From an uncultured bacterium (lineage in GTDB: Bacteria; Verrucomicrobiota; Kiritimatiellia; CAIKKV01; CAIJXV01), in the NCBI GenBank assembly GCA_903824675.1, contig CAIJXV010000083.1:1-64000 (forward strand): 64,000 bases of DNA, in the 5' to 3' direction. The notes under the pieces are model-generated. The model saw only the letters and a list, made by a program, of their open reading frames with translations. It did not search any database and had not been told where the DNA came from. Made by a program: the position numbers and the translations under genes. Shown here one piece after another: positions 54,031 through 63,131 of this stretch (position 1 is the first letter of the stretch; the number at the start of each line of letters is the position of its first letter).

Positions 54031-55647
54031 TTAATCGACCCCAATTGCCGATTCGAATTCCAGCCAGAGCATGTTTTTGCTGCCCATCGTGAACGTTTGG
54101 GTTCTGATGGGCTTTTGAATCAGCGGTGCGAGGTCCGGCCATTGACGTTGGGTAACGACCGCCATTGCCCGGGGTTGACTTTGAATGAAGGCCCGCACTT
54201 CTTCCACGGTGTCCACTCGCAGACCGCGCCGTTCAGCATAGAGCGCCATAATTTCCCCGTCTATTCGATAGAGCAGCAGTCGCTGATCTTTGGCCAGAAA
54301 CGTTTTAGCCCGCTCACCCAGTTGGGCGGGGGTTTTAATGGGATTCAAGGCGGGAAAGACCACGGAACCTACCGCGATAAAAAGAACGAGAAAAATGACG
54401 CATAACCGGGTTAGCCATGCTGAGGGATCCGTCTGCAAGTCGCCTCGCCGGATCCAGAGCCAGACGGCGGCGGCCAGTAAACCGACGCCGAGGGGCAACA
54501 GGATGAGGGGGGAGAAGGGCAGCGAGGGATAAAGCCATGCGAGGCATCCGGTCAGGCCGAGGAGCAGGAACAAGCCCATCAAGACCCAAGCCGGGATCGT
54601 GATCCAAAGTCGATTGATTTTACCCCAATCCTTCCAGGAGGAAGCGATCCACAGGGCCGTGGCAGGATACGCCAGCAGGATATAGAGATTGCGCTTGCTC
54701 GGGCTGAGGGAGAAAAACACGATGACGACGGCGATCCAGGCCAGGAGACGGCGGTCCTGGACGCGGACCGAATTCCGGTGTTTCCAGGTGGCGAAAGCGG
54801 CCGGAAGAAAGAGCGCCCAAGGCAGAAAATCGACTGGGAAACAGGTCAGAAAATAAAAGAAGGGTTGTCGATGACCGAGTTCGCCGGCAGCTCTGCCAAT
54901 ATTTTGATCAAAAATCAGGTATTTGAAGTATCCGTCCGGTGCGCCGGTGACGGCGATCGCCAGAAGCCATGCGGCCGGGAAGATCGCGGCCAAAAGAAGA
55001 CCCCACAGCCAATGCCAGCGTTTGAGGGCGGCGGCTTCGCCGGCGGCCCAACTGGAGAAGGCGTAGACAAGGAGAGGGACCAGGAGGGCAACCGGTCCTT
55101 TGGCCAGAATACCTACACCCATGCAGACATAGGCGCCGGCGAATCGGAAATTGGAGCGCCATCCGGCCGGGCCCGCGGTGAAGAGAAGATACAAGGCGAG
55201 CATTTCAAAGCCACAGAGCAATGAGTCGATTTGTCCCATGCCAACCTGGTGCCAAAACAGATAGGTGGTCATCAGGACCAGGACCGCGATGGAGGCCACC
55301 TCATTCCCATACCAGCGGCGGGCCAGTCGAATCAAGCACCATAATGTAACCAGACCCCCTAACAGGCTGGGAAGCCGTGCGGCCAGCCCGTTGATTTTTC
55401 CGCCGGTGAAAACGGAAGAAGCCTGAATTAACCAGAACATCAAAGGGGGTTTATGGCCGTAGACCTCGCCATTTCGGTAAGGAATGAGCTGATGGCCCGT
55501 ATCATGCATTTCCGCAGCGACATAGGCATATCGGGCTTCGTCGGGTTCCCAGAGATCCCGACGAAGATACTCGCCGCCCCAGACAAGGGCGGCCAATAAG
55601 ATGAGAACCGGGAGCCGGGTGAGGCTTGATTTGATGTTAAATAACAT
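54031..55647 (-). CDS. GT39/ArnT-type polytopic glycosyltransferase
   Basis: A 538-residue inner-membrane protein of the dolichyl/undecaprenyl-phosphate-sugar transferase family (PMT/ArnT). Around 10-12 hydrophobic helices are visible. An acidic, conserved first periplasmic loop reads LWEPDEARYAYVAAEM (about 32-47; the D/E pair near 35-37 is the catalytic DE/DD in ArnT). GHKPPLMFWLIQ is near 64, and a conserved LSPSKRNLYILLAYPA block near 312. The soluble C-terminal domain (about 440-538) completes the typical length. It transfers a lipid-linked sugar to an envelope acceptor, probably lipid A or a protein. A decayed relative lies directly upstream (55870). Confidence 0.85.
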   Translation of the reverse strand: MLFNIKSSLTRLPVLILLAALVWGGEYLRRDLWEPDEARYAYVAAEMHDTGHQLIPYRNGEVYGHKPPLMFWLIQASSVFTGGKINGLAARLPSLLGGLVTLWCLIRLARRWYGNEVASIAVLVLMTTYLFWHQVGMGQIDSLLCGFEMLALYLLFTAGPAGWRSNFRFAGAYVCMGVGILAKGPVALLVPLLVYAFSSWAAGEAAALKRWHWLWGLLLAAIFPAAWLLAIAVTGAPDGYFKYLIFDQNIGRAAGELGHRQPFFYFLTCFPVDFLPWALFLPAAFATWKHRNSVRVQDRRLLAWIAVVIVFFSLSPSKRNLYILLAYPATALWIASSWKDWGKINRLWITIPAWVLMGLFLLLGLTGCLAWLYPSLPFSPLILLPLGVGLLAAAVWLWIRRGDLQTDPSAWLTRLCVIFLVLFIAVGSVVFPALNPIKTPAQLGERAKTFLAKDQRLLLYRIDGEIMALYAERRGLRVDTVEEVRAFIQSQPRAMAVVTQRQWPDLAPLIQKPIRTQTFTMGSKNMLWLEFESAIGVD

Positions 55648-55726
55648 GGTCGCCCTTTCCAGATACCAATGTGAGCGTTAACCATAACCGGGTTAACCTG
55701 CAGATTGCCGAAGCTGCAATTTTCTC

Positions 55727-55757
55727 CCTCCCCCCGGCGAGGGGGAGAGAGGAGTGA
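55727..55757. repeat. Intergenic inverted repeat (CCCTCCCCCC...GGGGGAGAGAG)
   Basis: CTCCCTCCCCC and GGGGGAGAGAG pair imperfectly across CGGCGA, in the gap between the GT39 gene and the broken copy. It resembles the CTCTCCCCCGCG...GGGCGAGGGAG stretch near 39058-39085. Dispersed-repeat candidate. Confidence 0.45.
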
Positions 55758-55869
55758 AAAGCCTCCGGCGATAAACTCGATAAGAAGCACGAGCCCTCAC
55801 TCCGCAAGAAGAGCGGACAGAGGGCAGACCGCCTCCAGCAGAGGAATAGCCATCCGACCAACCGGCATC

Positions 55870-56766
55870 CTACAAATTTCCCGTTTTCTTGTCGCGCATT
55901 AATTGAGCGGTTGTTTTTGAAGTTTTGAGGGTGATTTCGGTGATCCCGGCCGTGGGTGTGATTTTTATCAGATAATGATTTCCAATCACGTCCAGACGTT
56001 CAAGCTGTTTGACGCTGTTTTTTAAAACGATGCCATACGTGACGGGTTGCCGGCGAAGAAAGTCAAGGAGCGGTGCCGCTTGAGTGAAGAACATAACCGG
56101 ATGGGGCTGAAAAAGGGCGATCCGTTCACGCCCACAATGGCCACTTTCTGGTCGGTAAAGGAATGAATGGCGCGGGCATTGCCTTTGGAGCACAAAATAG
56201 TGCCTTGAATGGGATATTGGGCCATCCAGGTTTTACACGCCCGGGCTGATGAGACAAACGGATCCAGCAAGGCGGATTGAGTTCCCGCGAGACCGAGAAT
56301 GACGGGGATTACAAACAACAAAGGGACGGCCGGATTTTTTCGGAGAACCCAGTTGATCGCCATCCCTAATGCGATGAGGATCAAGGCCCCATAGGCCATT
56401 TTCAGGGATAACTCCATCGAAGGAGTGAGCAGGGACTGTACGATCGATTTGTGTTGAAAAGGAAGATAACCCAGAGGGGCCAGTACCAGAAAGAGCAAGG
56501 TGCCGAAAGTTGCCCCCAACAGAAGCCGGCGATTCCGGTCCGAGTCGAGTGCGTCGACCAGAAAATCGGCCGTAAGGAGAGCCAGCGCGGGAAACAGGGG
56601 GAAAATATAACTGGCCAGTTTGGAATGACCGACTTGAAACGAACCCCAGACGATCAACACTCAAACCCCAAGGAAGAGCCGCATCGGTGTCCGATTATGT
56701 TTCATTGCCCATCCCCAGGACAAAAGGGCTGCAATCAGGAACAAGCTCCAGGGGAAAATGCCCCCT
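55870..56766 (-). pseudogene. Broken GT39/ArnT-type glycosyltransferase, N-terminal half missing
   Basis: The reading starts abruptly with GIFPWSLFLIAALLSWGW (a mid-protein helix of the family). It continues through an in-frame TGA (56661-56663, between FLGV and VLIVWGS), then GHSKLASYIFPLFPALALL, and changes frame near 56110. The C-terminal domain (FLRRQPVTYGIVLKN) follows in the new frame to 55870. Thus at least two disabling changes are present besides loss of the first about 250 residues. It was a second member of the family at 54031. The upstream end joins a broken deacetylase gene. Confidence 0.75.
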
Positions 56767-57362
56767 GTCGCCCGGTTTTATCTTACGCATGAGGTAGGCG
56801 ACCATGTATTGATCATCGAATGTCATCCAGTCTTTTGAGTTCAGCGACCATAAGACCGCGATATATCCCATCGCACCGATTTGTTTCTTTTCGTGATTGG
56901 TCAGCCACCCCTTGGGAGGGCGGAAATATTTCGTCTTTTGCCCGGTTACACCCCGAATTGTTGTTTCATCCTGCCGGGCCGGATTTCACTTTCCAATTCT
57001 GACTCGGTATACCAGAAAATCCCATGATGATCATCGGTATGATTGCCGATTTCGTGGCCTTCTTGGGCAACCTGTTTCGCGATATCCGGGAATTTCGCAA
57101 CATGATTGCCGAGCATGAAAAAAGTGGCCTTGACCTTGTATTGATTCAGGACCTTTAAGATTTGTGGAGTCCATTCAGGGGCGGGGCCATCATTGAAAGT
57201 CAAGGCGACAACCTTATGCGTGTAGGTTCCCCGATAGATCGTTCCTTTTCTGACAAAAAGAGCTTCATCAAAAAACAAGGAGGCGAGAGACAAAAGAACA
57301 ATAGCCCCAAAGAGGATCGCCACGCTCCCTGCCATAAGCCGGTTTGGTTGGAGACGATTCAA
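56767..57362 (-). pseudogene. Broken polysaccharide deacetylase (NodB/ArnD-type)
   Basis: The 5' part encodes a membrane anchor and the NodB fold: VVALTFNDGPAPEWT (the catalytic TFDDGP with the first Asp replaced by Asn), ATFFMLGNHVAKFP and EIGNHTDDHHG (metal HxxxH). A frameshift near 56977 separates it from YFRPPKGWLTNHEKKQIG, GYIAVLWSL and LMRKIKPGD in another frame. The last about 15-20 residues (usual LLHD block) are missing, and the reading runs into GT39 sequence. The start is a TTG at 57362. Such enzymes de-N-acetylate or deformylate sugars. Confidence 0.75.
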
Positions 57363-57379
57363 AGGCCGACCCTGGAGAG

Positions 57380-58261
57380 TTAATTTGGTGGAAGCTTGAT
57401 TCCTGGTCCTGACCGGTGAGTTTTTAGATAATCGGCAAATCGCAAGGTGCCGCGATGCGGGGTAGGAAGGTCATGGGTTGACATGAACAGGATCAACTTG
57501 CCCATGGCGTGATAGGCCGGGGAAAATGGTTTGATCAAGGTCAGGATGGCTCGGCAAAGTCCGACGGGTACATGGATGAGCCGGGGAGGGCGTCCATAAT
57601 GTTCAAAGCAGGTGCGGCAGATGTCATTCCAGGAAAGATCTTCAGGGCCGCCGAGTTCGATCACCTCGTTTTTTCGGACCAGTACTTCCTCCGCCATCAG
57701 GGTGGCCAGTTCGCCGACATCGATCGGGGTCGAAAAATAGGTTCCGGGTCCAACGATCACCAGGGGGTTCTTCTCCGCCATCCGCCCCATTTCGGCCAGA
57801 TCCGAGTAAAACCCGCCGGACCGAAAGATCACCCATTCCAACTTGGATTTGCGCAATTCATTTTTGAAGAGATATTTCGCTTCCAGTAACGGCACCTTCT
57901 TTAGCGCTCCGGCCTCGGCCCCGATGGGCGTGATGATGGCAAACTTTTTGACTCCGGCTTTCTCGGCCTCCCGAAGCAGATTCACGTTGCCCTGATAATC
58001 CACATCCATGTGCGTCATGGCGTTGCGCATCCGGGTGATTCCCAGGCAGGAAATGACCACATCCACTCCCGCGCAAAGACCGGTGAGTTGTGCGGGTTGC
58101 GTGACATTACAGGCGGTAATGGTCAGGCGGGGATGTATCCAGCCGGTGAATTCCTTGAGGCTATACCCCAGCGCGGTGACATGACAATCCTGTCGGATGA
58201 AACGATCGATCAGTTGTTGCCCCAAGAGGCCGCCAGCGCCGGCAATTAAAACATGCATCAT
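57380..58261 (-). CDS. NmrA-like / atypical SDR protein
   Basis: A 293-residue NAD(P)-binding protein. LIAGAGGLLGQQLIDRF (GxxGxxG) lies at the N-terminus. It continues with DVVISCLG near 69, DYQGNVNLLREAEKAGVKKF near 88 and IFRSGGFYSDLAEMGRMA near 144. A Tyr-Lys pair in the usual YxxxK spacing is not evident, so it belongs to the atypical SDR (NmrA/complex-I-like) group and may bind cofactor without being a classical dehydrogenase. The start ATG-ATG (58261/58258) overlaps the previous gene's ribosome site AGGAG. It shares a minus-strand operon with the methyltransferase and isoprenoid genes upstream. Confidence 0.82.
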   Translation of the reverse strand: MMHVLIAGAGGLLGQQLIDRFIRQDCHVTALGYSLKEFTGWIHPRLTITACNVTQPAQLTGLCAGVDVVISCLGITRMRNAMTHMDVDYQGNVNLLREAEKAGVKKFAIITPIGAEAGALKKVPLLEAKYLFKNELRKSKLEWVIFRSGGFYSDLAEMGRMAEKNPLVIVGPGTYFSTPIDVGELATLMAEEVLVRKNEVIELGGPEDLSWNDICRTCFEHYGRPPRLIHVPVGLCRAILTLIKPFSPAYHAMGKLILFMSTHDLPTPHRGTLRFADYLKTHRSGPGIKLPPN

Positions 58262-58262
58262 T

Positions 58263-58895
58263 CTACTCCTGATATTGAATAACCCATTCAGTGGACGGCA
58301 AAACCAGCCGGATTTCCGTGGGCTGGGGGGGGAGATGGCCCTTGGTTTCAGCCACTTTCCCCTGGCAGGTGATCGCGAAGGCCGGGCATTGATCCAATCC
58401 CGCTGCTTTCAGAAAACTCTCGGTGTGAATCATCGCTGAAACAATGCCTTTGAACTGACCGTCGATAAGGATGGGGTACCGAACAGCGATCAGGCGGGGT
58501 TGAATCAAATTACCGTGTCCGGGCTCGCTGAGTTGGGGGGCGGGTTTCTCCCGCATTTGTGCCCAGAAAGCGCTGAGTTCTGAGACTTTTTTAAGGTCAA
58601 ACCCAACCGCGAGAAAATCGCGTTTAAAATAGACCTGGCGGATGACGAAATTCGTGTCAATCCAGGTGGCTCCGAAGATGCCGTCGGTTTTTTCCACAAA
58701 AGGTTTGGCCAGGGCTCGAAAGGTGGCCGGAGAGGGATCCTGCCGGGCCACGTTACCCAAATCCACGAAGACGGTTTCAAAATAATTACTAATGGCCGCA
58801 GCTTTTTCAGCCGGGCCGGCCTGCACGACCGGGGTACTGGCGGTAGCCAGTAGAACGGCGGCCAAGGGAACGATGAGGTGTCGAATGCGGATCAT
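58263..58895 (-). CDS. Exported Cache/PDC-like protein
   Basis: A 210-residue protein with a signal peptide ending near VQA^GP. The mature part has alternating strands and helices (GIFGATWIDTNFVIRQVYF, LIAVRYPILIDGQFKGIVSAMI) characteristic of PDC/Cache extracellular sensor domains, but no transmembrane or kinase module follows. It would be a stand-alone periplasmic binding-type domain. AGGAG with 8-base spacing supports the start. It lies between the NmrA-like and the methyltransferase genes in the same operon, so it may sense or bind a product of that pathway. Confidence 0.6.
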   Translation of the reverse strand: MIRIRHLIVPLAAVLLATASTPVVQAGPAEKAAAISNYFETVFVDLGNVARQDPSPATFRALAKPFVEKTDGIFGATWIDTNFVIRQVYFKRDFLAVGFDLKKVSELSAFWAQMREKPAPQLSEPGHGNLIQPRLIAVRYPILIDGQFKGIVSAMIHTESFLKAAGLDQCPAFAITCQGKVAETKGHLPPQPTEIRLVLPSTEWVIQYQE

Positions 58896-58915
58896 GGTGG
58901 GACTCCTGGGTTGGG

Positions 58916-59629
58916 TTATTTGGTTAATTCAAACAGACCGATATAGCCGGCATATTGGTCGACTTGGCGCCAGCGGTGAAAGGGTGAGGCTCGTAGCGCG
59001 GCTTCGAGTTGGCCTTCGATATTTTCGCGTATTTCGGGTTGATTGAAGAGCCAATAGCCCGACCAAGCGCAGAGCGAGCCGAAAGCATGGGTGGGGGGAA
59101 CAATGTCGACAATCACGGCGCGGCCGCCGTCCGCCAGTGTGCGCCAGATTTCCGCCAGCGTCTTCCGTTTGAGATCGAAATTGATGTGGTGAAAAAACAT
59201 CGTCGACACCGCCCGGTCAAAAGATTCATTCGGGAAGGGGAGGTCTTCCGCCAATACGGTTTCAAAAGCGATATTGGGAATATGTTTCGCTTTGCGCCGG
59301 GCGACGGCAATCATTGCCGATGCGGCGTCGATTCCGAGCACGATGGAGTGGGATTTGTCCGTGAGCGCATCCGCCATCAGCCGGGTCAAGGTGCCGGTCC
59401 CGCATCCCACATCCAGGATGCGCTCGGTTCCCGACAATTCGAGGCTGCGAAGAATCTGGCGTTGGTAGCGACGATCCATGCCCAGAGTCATCAAGGGCGC
59501 CAAATAATCATACAGCTTGGCAACATGGCCCAAGGTTCGTCCTTCAGTTTTAGGGTCTTCCCGGACGGCGGCCAAATGTTGAAGGAAAGGCAGTCGATGA
59601 TCGTATGGACGTGTTGGATTACAGGGCAT
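58916..59629 (-). CDS. UbiE/MenG-like SAM-dependent methyltransferase
   Basis: A 237-residue class I methyltransferase. ILDVGCGTGTLTRLM (SAM motif I) is near 70-84, FPNESFDRAVSTMFFHH near 131 and AVIVDIVPPTHAF near 165, resembling quinone or sterol-type C-methyltransferases. The start overlaps the 3' end of the isoprenyl-synthase-like gene by 11 bases, showing coupled expression. Together they suggest the methylation of an isoprenoid product. Confidence 0.83.
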   Translation of the reverse strand: MPCNPTRPYDHRLPFLQHLAAVREDPKTEGRTLGHVAKLYDYLAPLMTLGMDRRYQRQILRSLELSGTERILDVGCGTGTLTRLMADALTDKSHSIVLGIDAASAMIAVARRKAKHIPNIAFETVLAEDLPFPNESFDRAVSTMFFHHINFDLKRKTLAEIWRTLADGGRAVIVDIVPPTHAFGSLCAWSGYWLFNQPEIRENIEGQLEAALRASPFHRWRQVDQYAGYIGLFELTK

Positions 59630-60641
59630 ATTGCAGATCCCCCAGGTCGAGAATGTTCACAAATGTTTCCGCGAGTTTGACGGAATTGGTTGGGGGGATG
59701 GCCAGTCCGGCGGCGCTGAGGACGCCAAAGGAGTGGGCGATGTCTTGAATGGCCTTCCGTGTGGCGGGGATGGTCACCTCGGGGATTTCCAGATGTAACC
59801 GGTCGTTGAGATCCGGTTGCCGTTCCTGGAGTTGCTGTAGGTAGGGGTGACAGTTCCAGGAGAGGATGGACAAAATGTAATTATGGCGGCGTTCCCGAAA
59901 ATCGCGTGCGAGGTCCCGAATATCGTCCAGCACCTGGCAGGCGACTCCGAAATTTAACAAGGCCTGCTTGAGCGATTCCTTGCGCTGGGGATCGATTCCC
60001 TGTTCCAATAAGTCCGGCCCCAGAAATGGCAAATTGAACAGCAGTCCGGTTTTCAAGCGATGAATGGTGTTTAGAACATATTCCGGGCGGGGCCGCTTGG
60101 TGATGCCGCCCTCCTCGGAGGCCTCCTGGGCAGCGCTGGGGAGGAGAACTTGAAGCGATCCGGCCGACAGCCGGTCCGCTTCGTCCGATGTCAGGGTTGA
60201 TGCGGCAACCGCTTCTTTGAGAAGCTGCGAGAGGAGCCGGTCGGCGGCCATGATAGAAACGACTTGGCGCATGACGCGAGAGGATCCCGGCATGTGGATG
60301 GGGAGCGTGAACTTGTCTTCATTGTCCAACAGGTTATCGGCGCTGGTGACCCACAGTCGGAAGAGATAATTGATCTGTCCGTAGAGGCGGCGCCGGGGAG
60401 GGCTGATATCGAGGAGATGGTACACCGATTGGAACAGGGTTGAAAACAGATTGCGGGACAAGTCGGTCAGGTGTTCCGGCGTTTGACCCAGTCGGACTTC
60501 GAATTCAGCGGGGGTTCCGGGAGGTGTGCAAACGAGCGACTCTGCCATGCGCAACACATCAGCGATGATCGTTTGTTGGTCCCGGAAGGCGGACCGGAAG
60601 ATTCGGACTGAATTCCAAACAGCTGTAATGTTGCCGGCCAT
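59619..60641 (-). CDS. Isoprenyl diphosphate synthase-like (class I) protein
   Basis: A 340-residue all-helical protein. Two acid-rich motifs face the active site in class I prenyl synthases: SADNLLDNEDK near 106-116 (in place of DDxxD) and VLDDIRDLARD near 246-256 (second DDxxD). A Lys/Arg-rich segment (RERRHNY) follows. Sequence similarity to known FPP/GGPP synthases is low, and the first motif is atypical, so it may be a terpene cyclase or squalene/phytoene-type relative. The start at 60641 (MAGNITAV) is preferred since the upstream 53 codons to 60800 look random, but no strong ribosome site decides it. First gene of the minus-strand operon. Confidence 0.66.
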   Translation of the reverse strand: MAGNITAVWNSVRIFRSAFRDQQTIIADVLRMAESLVCTPPGTPAEFEVRLGQTPEHLTDLSRNLFSTLFQSVYHLLDISPPRRRLYGQINYLFRLWVTSADNLLDNEDKFTLPIHMPGSSRVMRQVVSIMAADRLLSQLLKEAVAASTLTSDEADRLSAGSLQVLLPSAAQEASEEGGITKRPRPEYVLNTIHRLKTGLLFNLPFLGPDLLEQGIDPQRKESLKQALLNFGVACQVLDDIRDLARDFRERRHNYILSILSWNCHPYLQQLQERQPDLNDRLHLEIPEVTIPATRKAIQDIAHSFGVLSAAGLAIPPTNSVKLAETFVNILDLGDLQYAL

Positions 60642-60823
60642 AATGTTTCGAACTTTATTTTTCCGTGTTGAGACTGATTCCGTTCTTACGCAACTTATTT
60701 TATCAGGGCTTGGCGAAAAAGGTAGTGGAGTATCCTGAAGATTTCTTAAGACAACCGTAAGGGGGGCGGGGGGAGTGGGGTTGGGCCGGTTGCCCGCCAT
60801 GAGCCGCTCGCGTTGTTAGCGAA

Positions 60824-61258
60824 TCACCGCTTGAATGCAAGCATCAGGACACCCCCTGCGACCAGGGCGATTCCACTCCAGTCTCTCAGCGACGGCCGTT
60901 CGCCTAGAAACGCGAACGCGAATATGGCAACGAGGACGAGACTCAATTTGTCAACGGGCGCAACTTTTGATGCTTCGCCGATTTGAAGGGCGCGAAAATA
61001 ACAGACCCAGGAAACCCCGGTCGCCAAGCCGGACAGGCCAAGAAATATCCAAGTCTTTCGGGGAAGGGTAAAGGGGTTGCTCTATTTTCCGGTAAACCAG
61101 ACAAATGCAGATAATACCACAATAATGACGGCCGTTCGAACTAACGTGGCGAGGTCAGAATCGATTCCCTGTATCCCCACTTTGGCAAAGATAGCCGTCA
61201 GGGCCGCGAAGACCGCTGATAAAACCGCCCAATAGAACCAGGATGAAGGGATACTCAT
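60824..61258 (-). pseudogene. EamA/DMT-type transporter interrupted by one TAG
   Basis: A small drug/metabolite-transporter of about 144 codons with four to five helices. It reads MSIPSSWFYWAVLSAVF, then LVRTAVIIVVLSAFVWFTGK, then TAG (61082-61084), then (in the same frame) TWIFLGLSGLATGVSWVCYF and a closing 'GIALVAGGVLMLAFKR'. Only this one stop interrupts it; both halves keep family motifs (ASKVAPVDKLS, LGERPS). Recent decay, readthrough or a sequencing error would all fit. Confidence 0.65.
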
Positions 61259-61395
61259 GATGTGCCTTTTGATGGCGCGAATTATGACATCCCTGTTGCC
61301 GCTGTCAAACACGGATCCGAATTCGTTTAATGGGAAATGAATCCCATTGGACGGGCGGTCGAAATTTGATAAGTTTTCCGTGGAAGAAGGTGACT

Positions 61396-62076
61396 ATGCT
61401 GGTGTTGGTTATTGAGGACGATGATCGATTGGCCAAGACCCTGGTCAAGGGTCTGGAAGAGGCCCGCTATTCGGCGGTGACGTGTCGCTCGGTTGCGGAG
61501 GCCCGGCGTCGACTTGCGGCCGAGCCGGTTGATTTGATTCTGCTGGATTTGGGGCTGGCCGATGGGGATGGGCTCGATTTACTTCGCGCGATCCGTCGGG
61601 AGGGCCTGCGGATTCCGGTTCTCATTATCACCGCCCGCGATGCGATTTCGGATCGGGTCCAGGGATTGGATGCCGGGGCCGATGATTATCTGGTGAAACC
61701 GTTTGCGTTTGCCGAATTATTAGCCCGAATCCGGGCCCGACTCAATCGGGCAGAACCGCAGGTTTCAACCCGGCTCGAGGTGGGGGATTTGGTTATCGAT
61801 GTCGTCACCCGGCGGGTGACCCGCAGGGAGCGGGTGGTGGAATTGACCCCCCAGGAGTTTTCCGTTCTGCATTACCTGGCGTTACGGGCGGGGAAAATCG
61901 TTTCACGCGAAATGCTGGCACGCGATGTCTGGCAGGTCCGTTCACGGGCGACCCCGCTGGATAATGTAATCGATGTGCATATCTCTCATTTGCGGGAAAA
62001 AATAGACCGGGGATTCGATGGCCCCCTGATTCAAACCGTTCGTGGAGTGGGATTTCGATTGGGGGGTGAATCTTGA
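61396..62076 (+). CDS. OmpR/PhoB-family response regulator
   Basis: A 226-residue regulator. The receiver domain (1-115) has EDDDR, phospho-acceptor Asp in LLDLGLADGDG (about 51), Thr/Ala in IITARD and K in LVKPFAF. The winged-helix DNA-binding domain (about 125-222) includes LTPQEFSVLHYLALRAG and VIDVHISHLREKID. The start at 61396 fits the family; upstream in-frame ATG 61330 would add 22 residues. The partner histidine kinase gene follows with overlapping TTGA. Confidence 0.95.
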   Translation: MLVLVIEDDDRLAKTLVKGLEEARYSAVTCRSVAEARRRLAAEPVDLILLDLGLADGDGLDLLRAIRREGLRIPVLIITARDAISDRVQGLDAGADDYLVKPFAFAELLARIRARLNRAEPQVSTRLEVGDLVIDVVTRRVTRRERVVELTPQEFSVLHYLALRAGKIVSREMLARDVWQVRSRATPLDNVIDVHISHLREKIDRGFDGPLIQTVRGVGFRLGGES

Positions 62077-63131
62077 AAGCGCCGTTACGTCTAAAATTCT
62101 TTTATTGGTTATTAGCCCTATTGGGACTTTTCATTCTTTTGCAAACCATCGTTTACGGGTTGATCGAGACGTACGGCTGGTTCCAACGACCTGCGGAACG
62201 GCTGAGCGATCAATTGATGGAAGTGGTGGTGGGCGTCGGATGGAATCTGCTGATGTTGCCGGTCTTGATGGGCGTGGCGTGGTGGATTTCACGGCGGATG
62301 ATCGATCCCATTCAAACCATTGTTCAATCCGCGCGCGATATCCTCAAGGGTCGGTTTGAGGCCCGGATCCAGACCGATTCGATGCCGGACGACGAAATGC
62401 GCAATCTGGCCCTGACCCTGAATGGCGCCTTTGACAACTATCATGATGCGGTCGAACGGCTTCGGCGTTTCAGCGGCGATGCATCCCATCAATTGCGGAC
62501 GCCTCTGGCCACTGTTCGAAGTGTTGGAGAAGTCGCCTTGTCGAAGGACCGAAACCCTGAAGAATACCGTATCGCCATCGCCCAGATTCTCGACGAGACC
62601 TCGCGGTTGACCAAAGTGATCGAACAATTGTTGCGCTTGGCCCGTTTGGATCGACAGGATGTTCGCGCCCTCTTTCAGCCCGTGGAACTGGAGCCGATTG
62701 TTCGACGAGTGGCCGATACCTTTCTCCTGCTTTGCCAGGAAAAGGCGATATCTTTGCGGGTGGAGACCGAGGCCGGAGTATGGGTGGCCGGTAATCCGGA
62801 ACTCCTGATGGAGATCCTGGTTAATTTGATGGACAATGCAACCCGATGCACCCCGCCCGGAGGTGAGATCCTGATCCAGTTGTCAAAGGCTTCGGCGGAT
62901 CAAGCGCGGATGACGGTCGCGGATACCGGTCCCGGCATCGCGCCGGAACTGGCACACCGCATTTTTGAGCGATTTTCAAAGGTGCCCGGGGCCATTTTGC
63001 CGGGAACGGGATTGGGATTGGCCATTGTATTTGAAATTGCCCGGGCACATGGGGGCCATGCGGAGCTGTTGTCGAATCGGTTTCCGGGCGCTGTTTTTTG
63101 TGTCACGTTGCCGCTGTCGTCGGCGGGTTAA
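62073..63131 (+). CDS. EnvZ/QseC-type sensor histidine kinase
   Basis: A 352-residue membrane kinase. Two membrane spans (about 8-32 and 50-75) flank a short loop, followed by a HAMP-type linker (to about 125). The HisKA domain has the phosphorylated His in GDASHQLRTPLATVRS (about 141-156). The HATPase domain has NLMDNATRCTPPGG, DTGPGIAPE and GTGLGLAIV. Only about 20 residues of periplasmic sensor are visible, so the input may be intramembrane or cytoplasmic. It begins with TTG overlapping the regulator's stop codon. It pairs with the preceding response regulator. Confidence 0.93.
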   Translation: MKAPLRLKFFYWLLALLGLFILLQTIVYGLIETYGWFQRPAERLSDQLMEVVVGVGWNLLMLPVLMGVAWWISRRMIDPIQTIVQSARDILKGRFEARIQTDSMPDDEMRNLALTLNGAFDNYHDAVERLRRFSGDASHQLRTPLATVRSVGEVALSKDRNPEEYRIAIAQILDETSRLTKVIEQLLRLARLDRQDVRALFQPVELEPIVRRVADTFLLLCQEKAISLRVETEAGVWVAGNPELLMEILVNLMDNATRCTPPGGEILIQLSKASADQARMTVADTGPGIAPELAHRIFERFSKVPGAILPGTGLGLAIVFEIARAHGGHAELLSNRFPGAVFCVTLPLSSAG

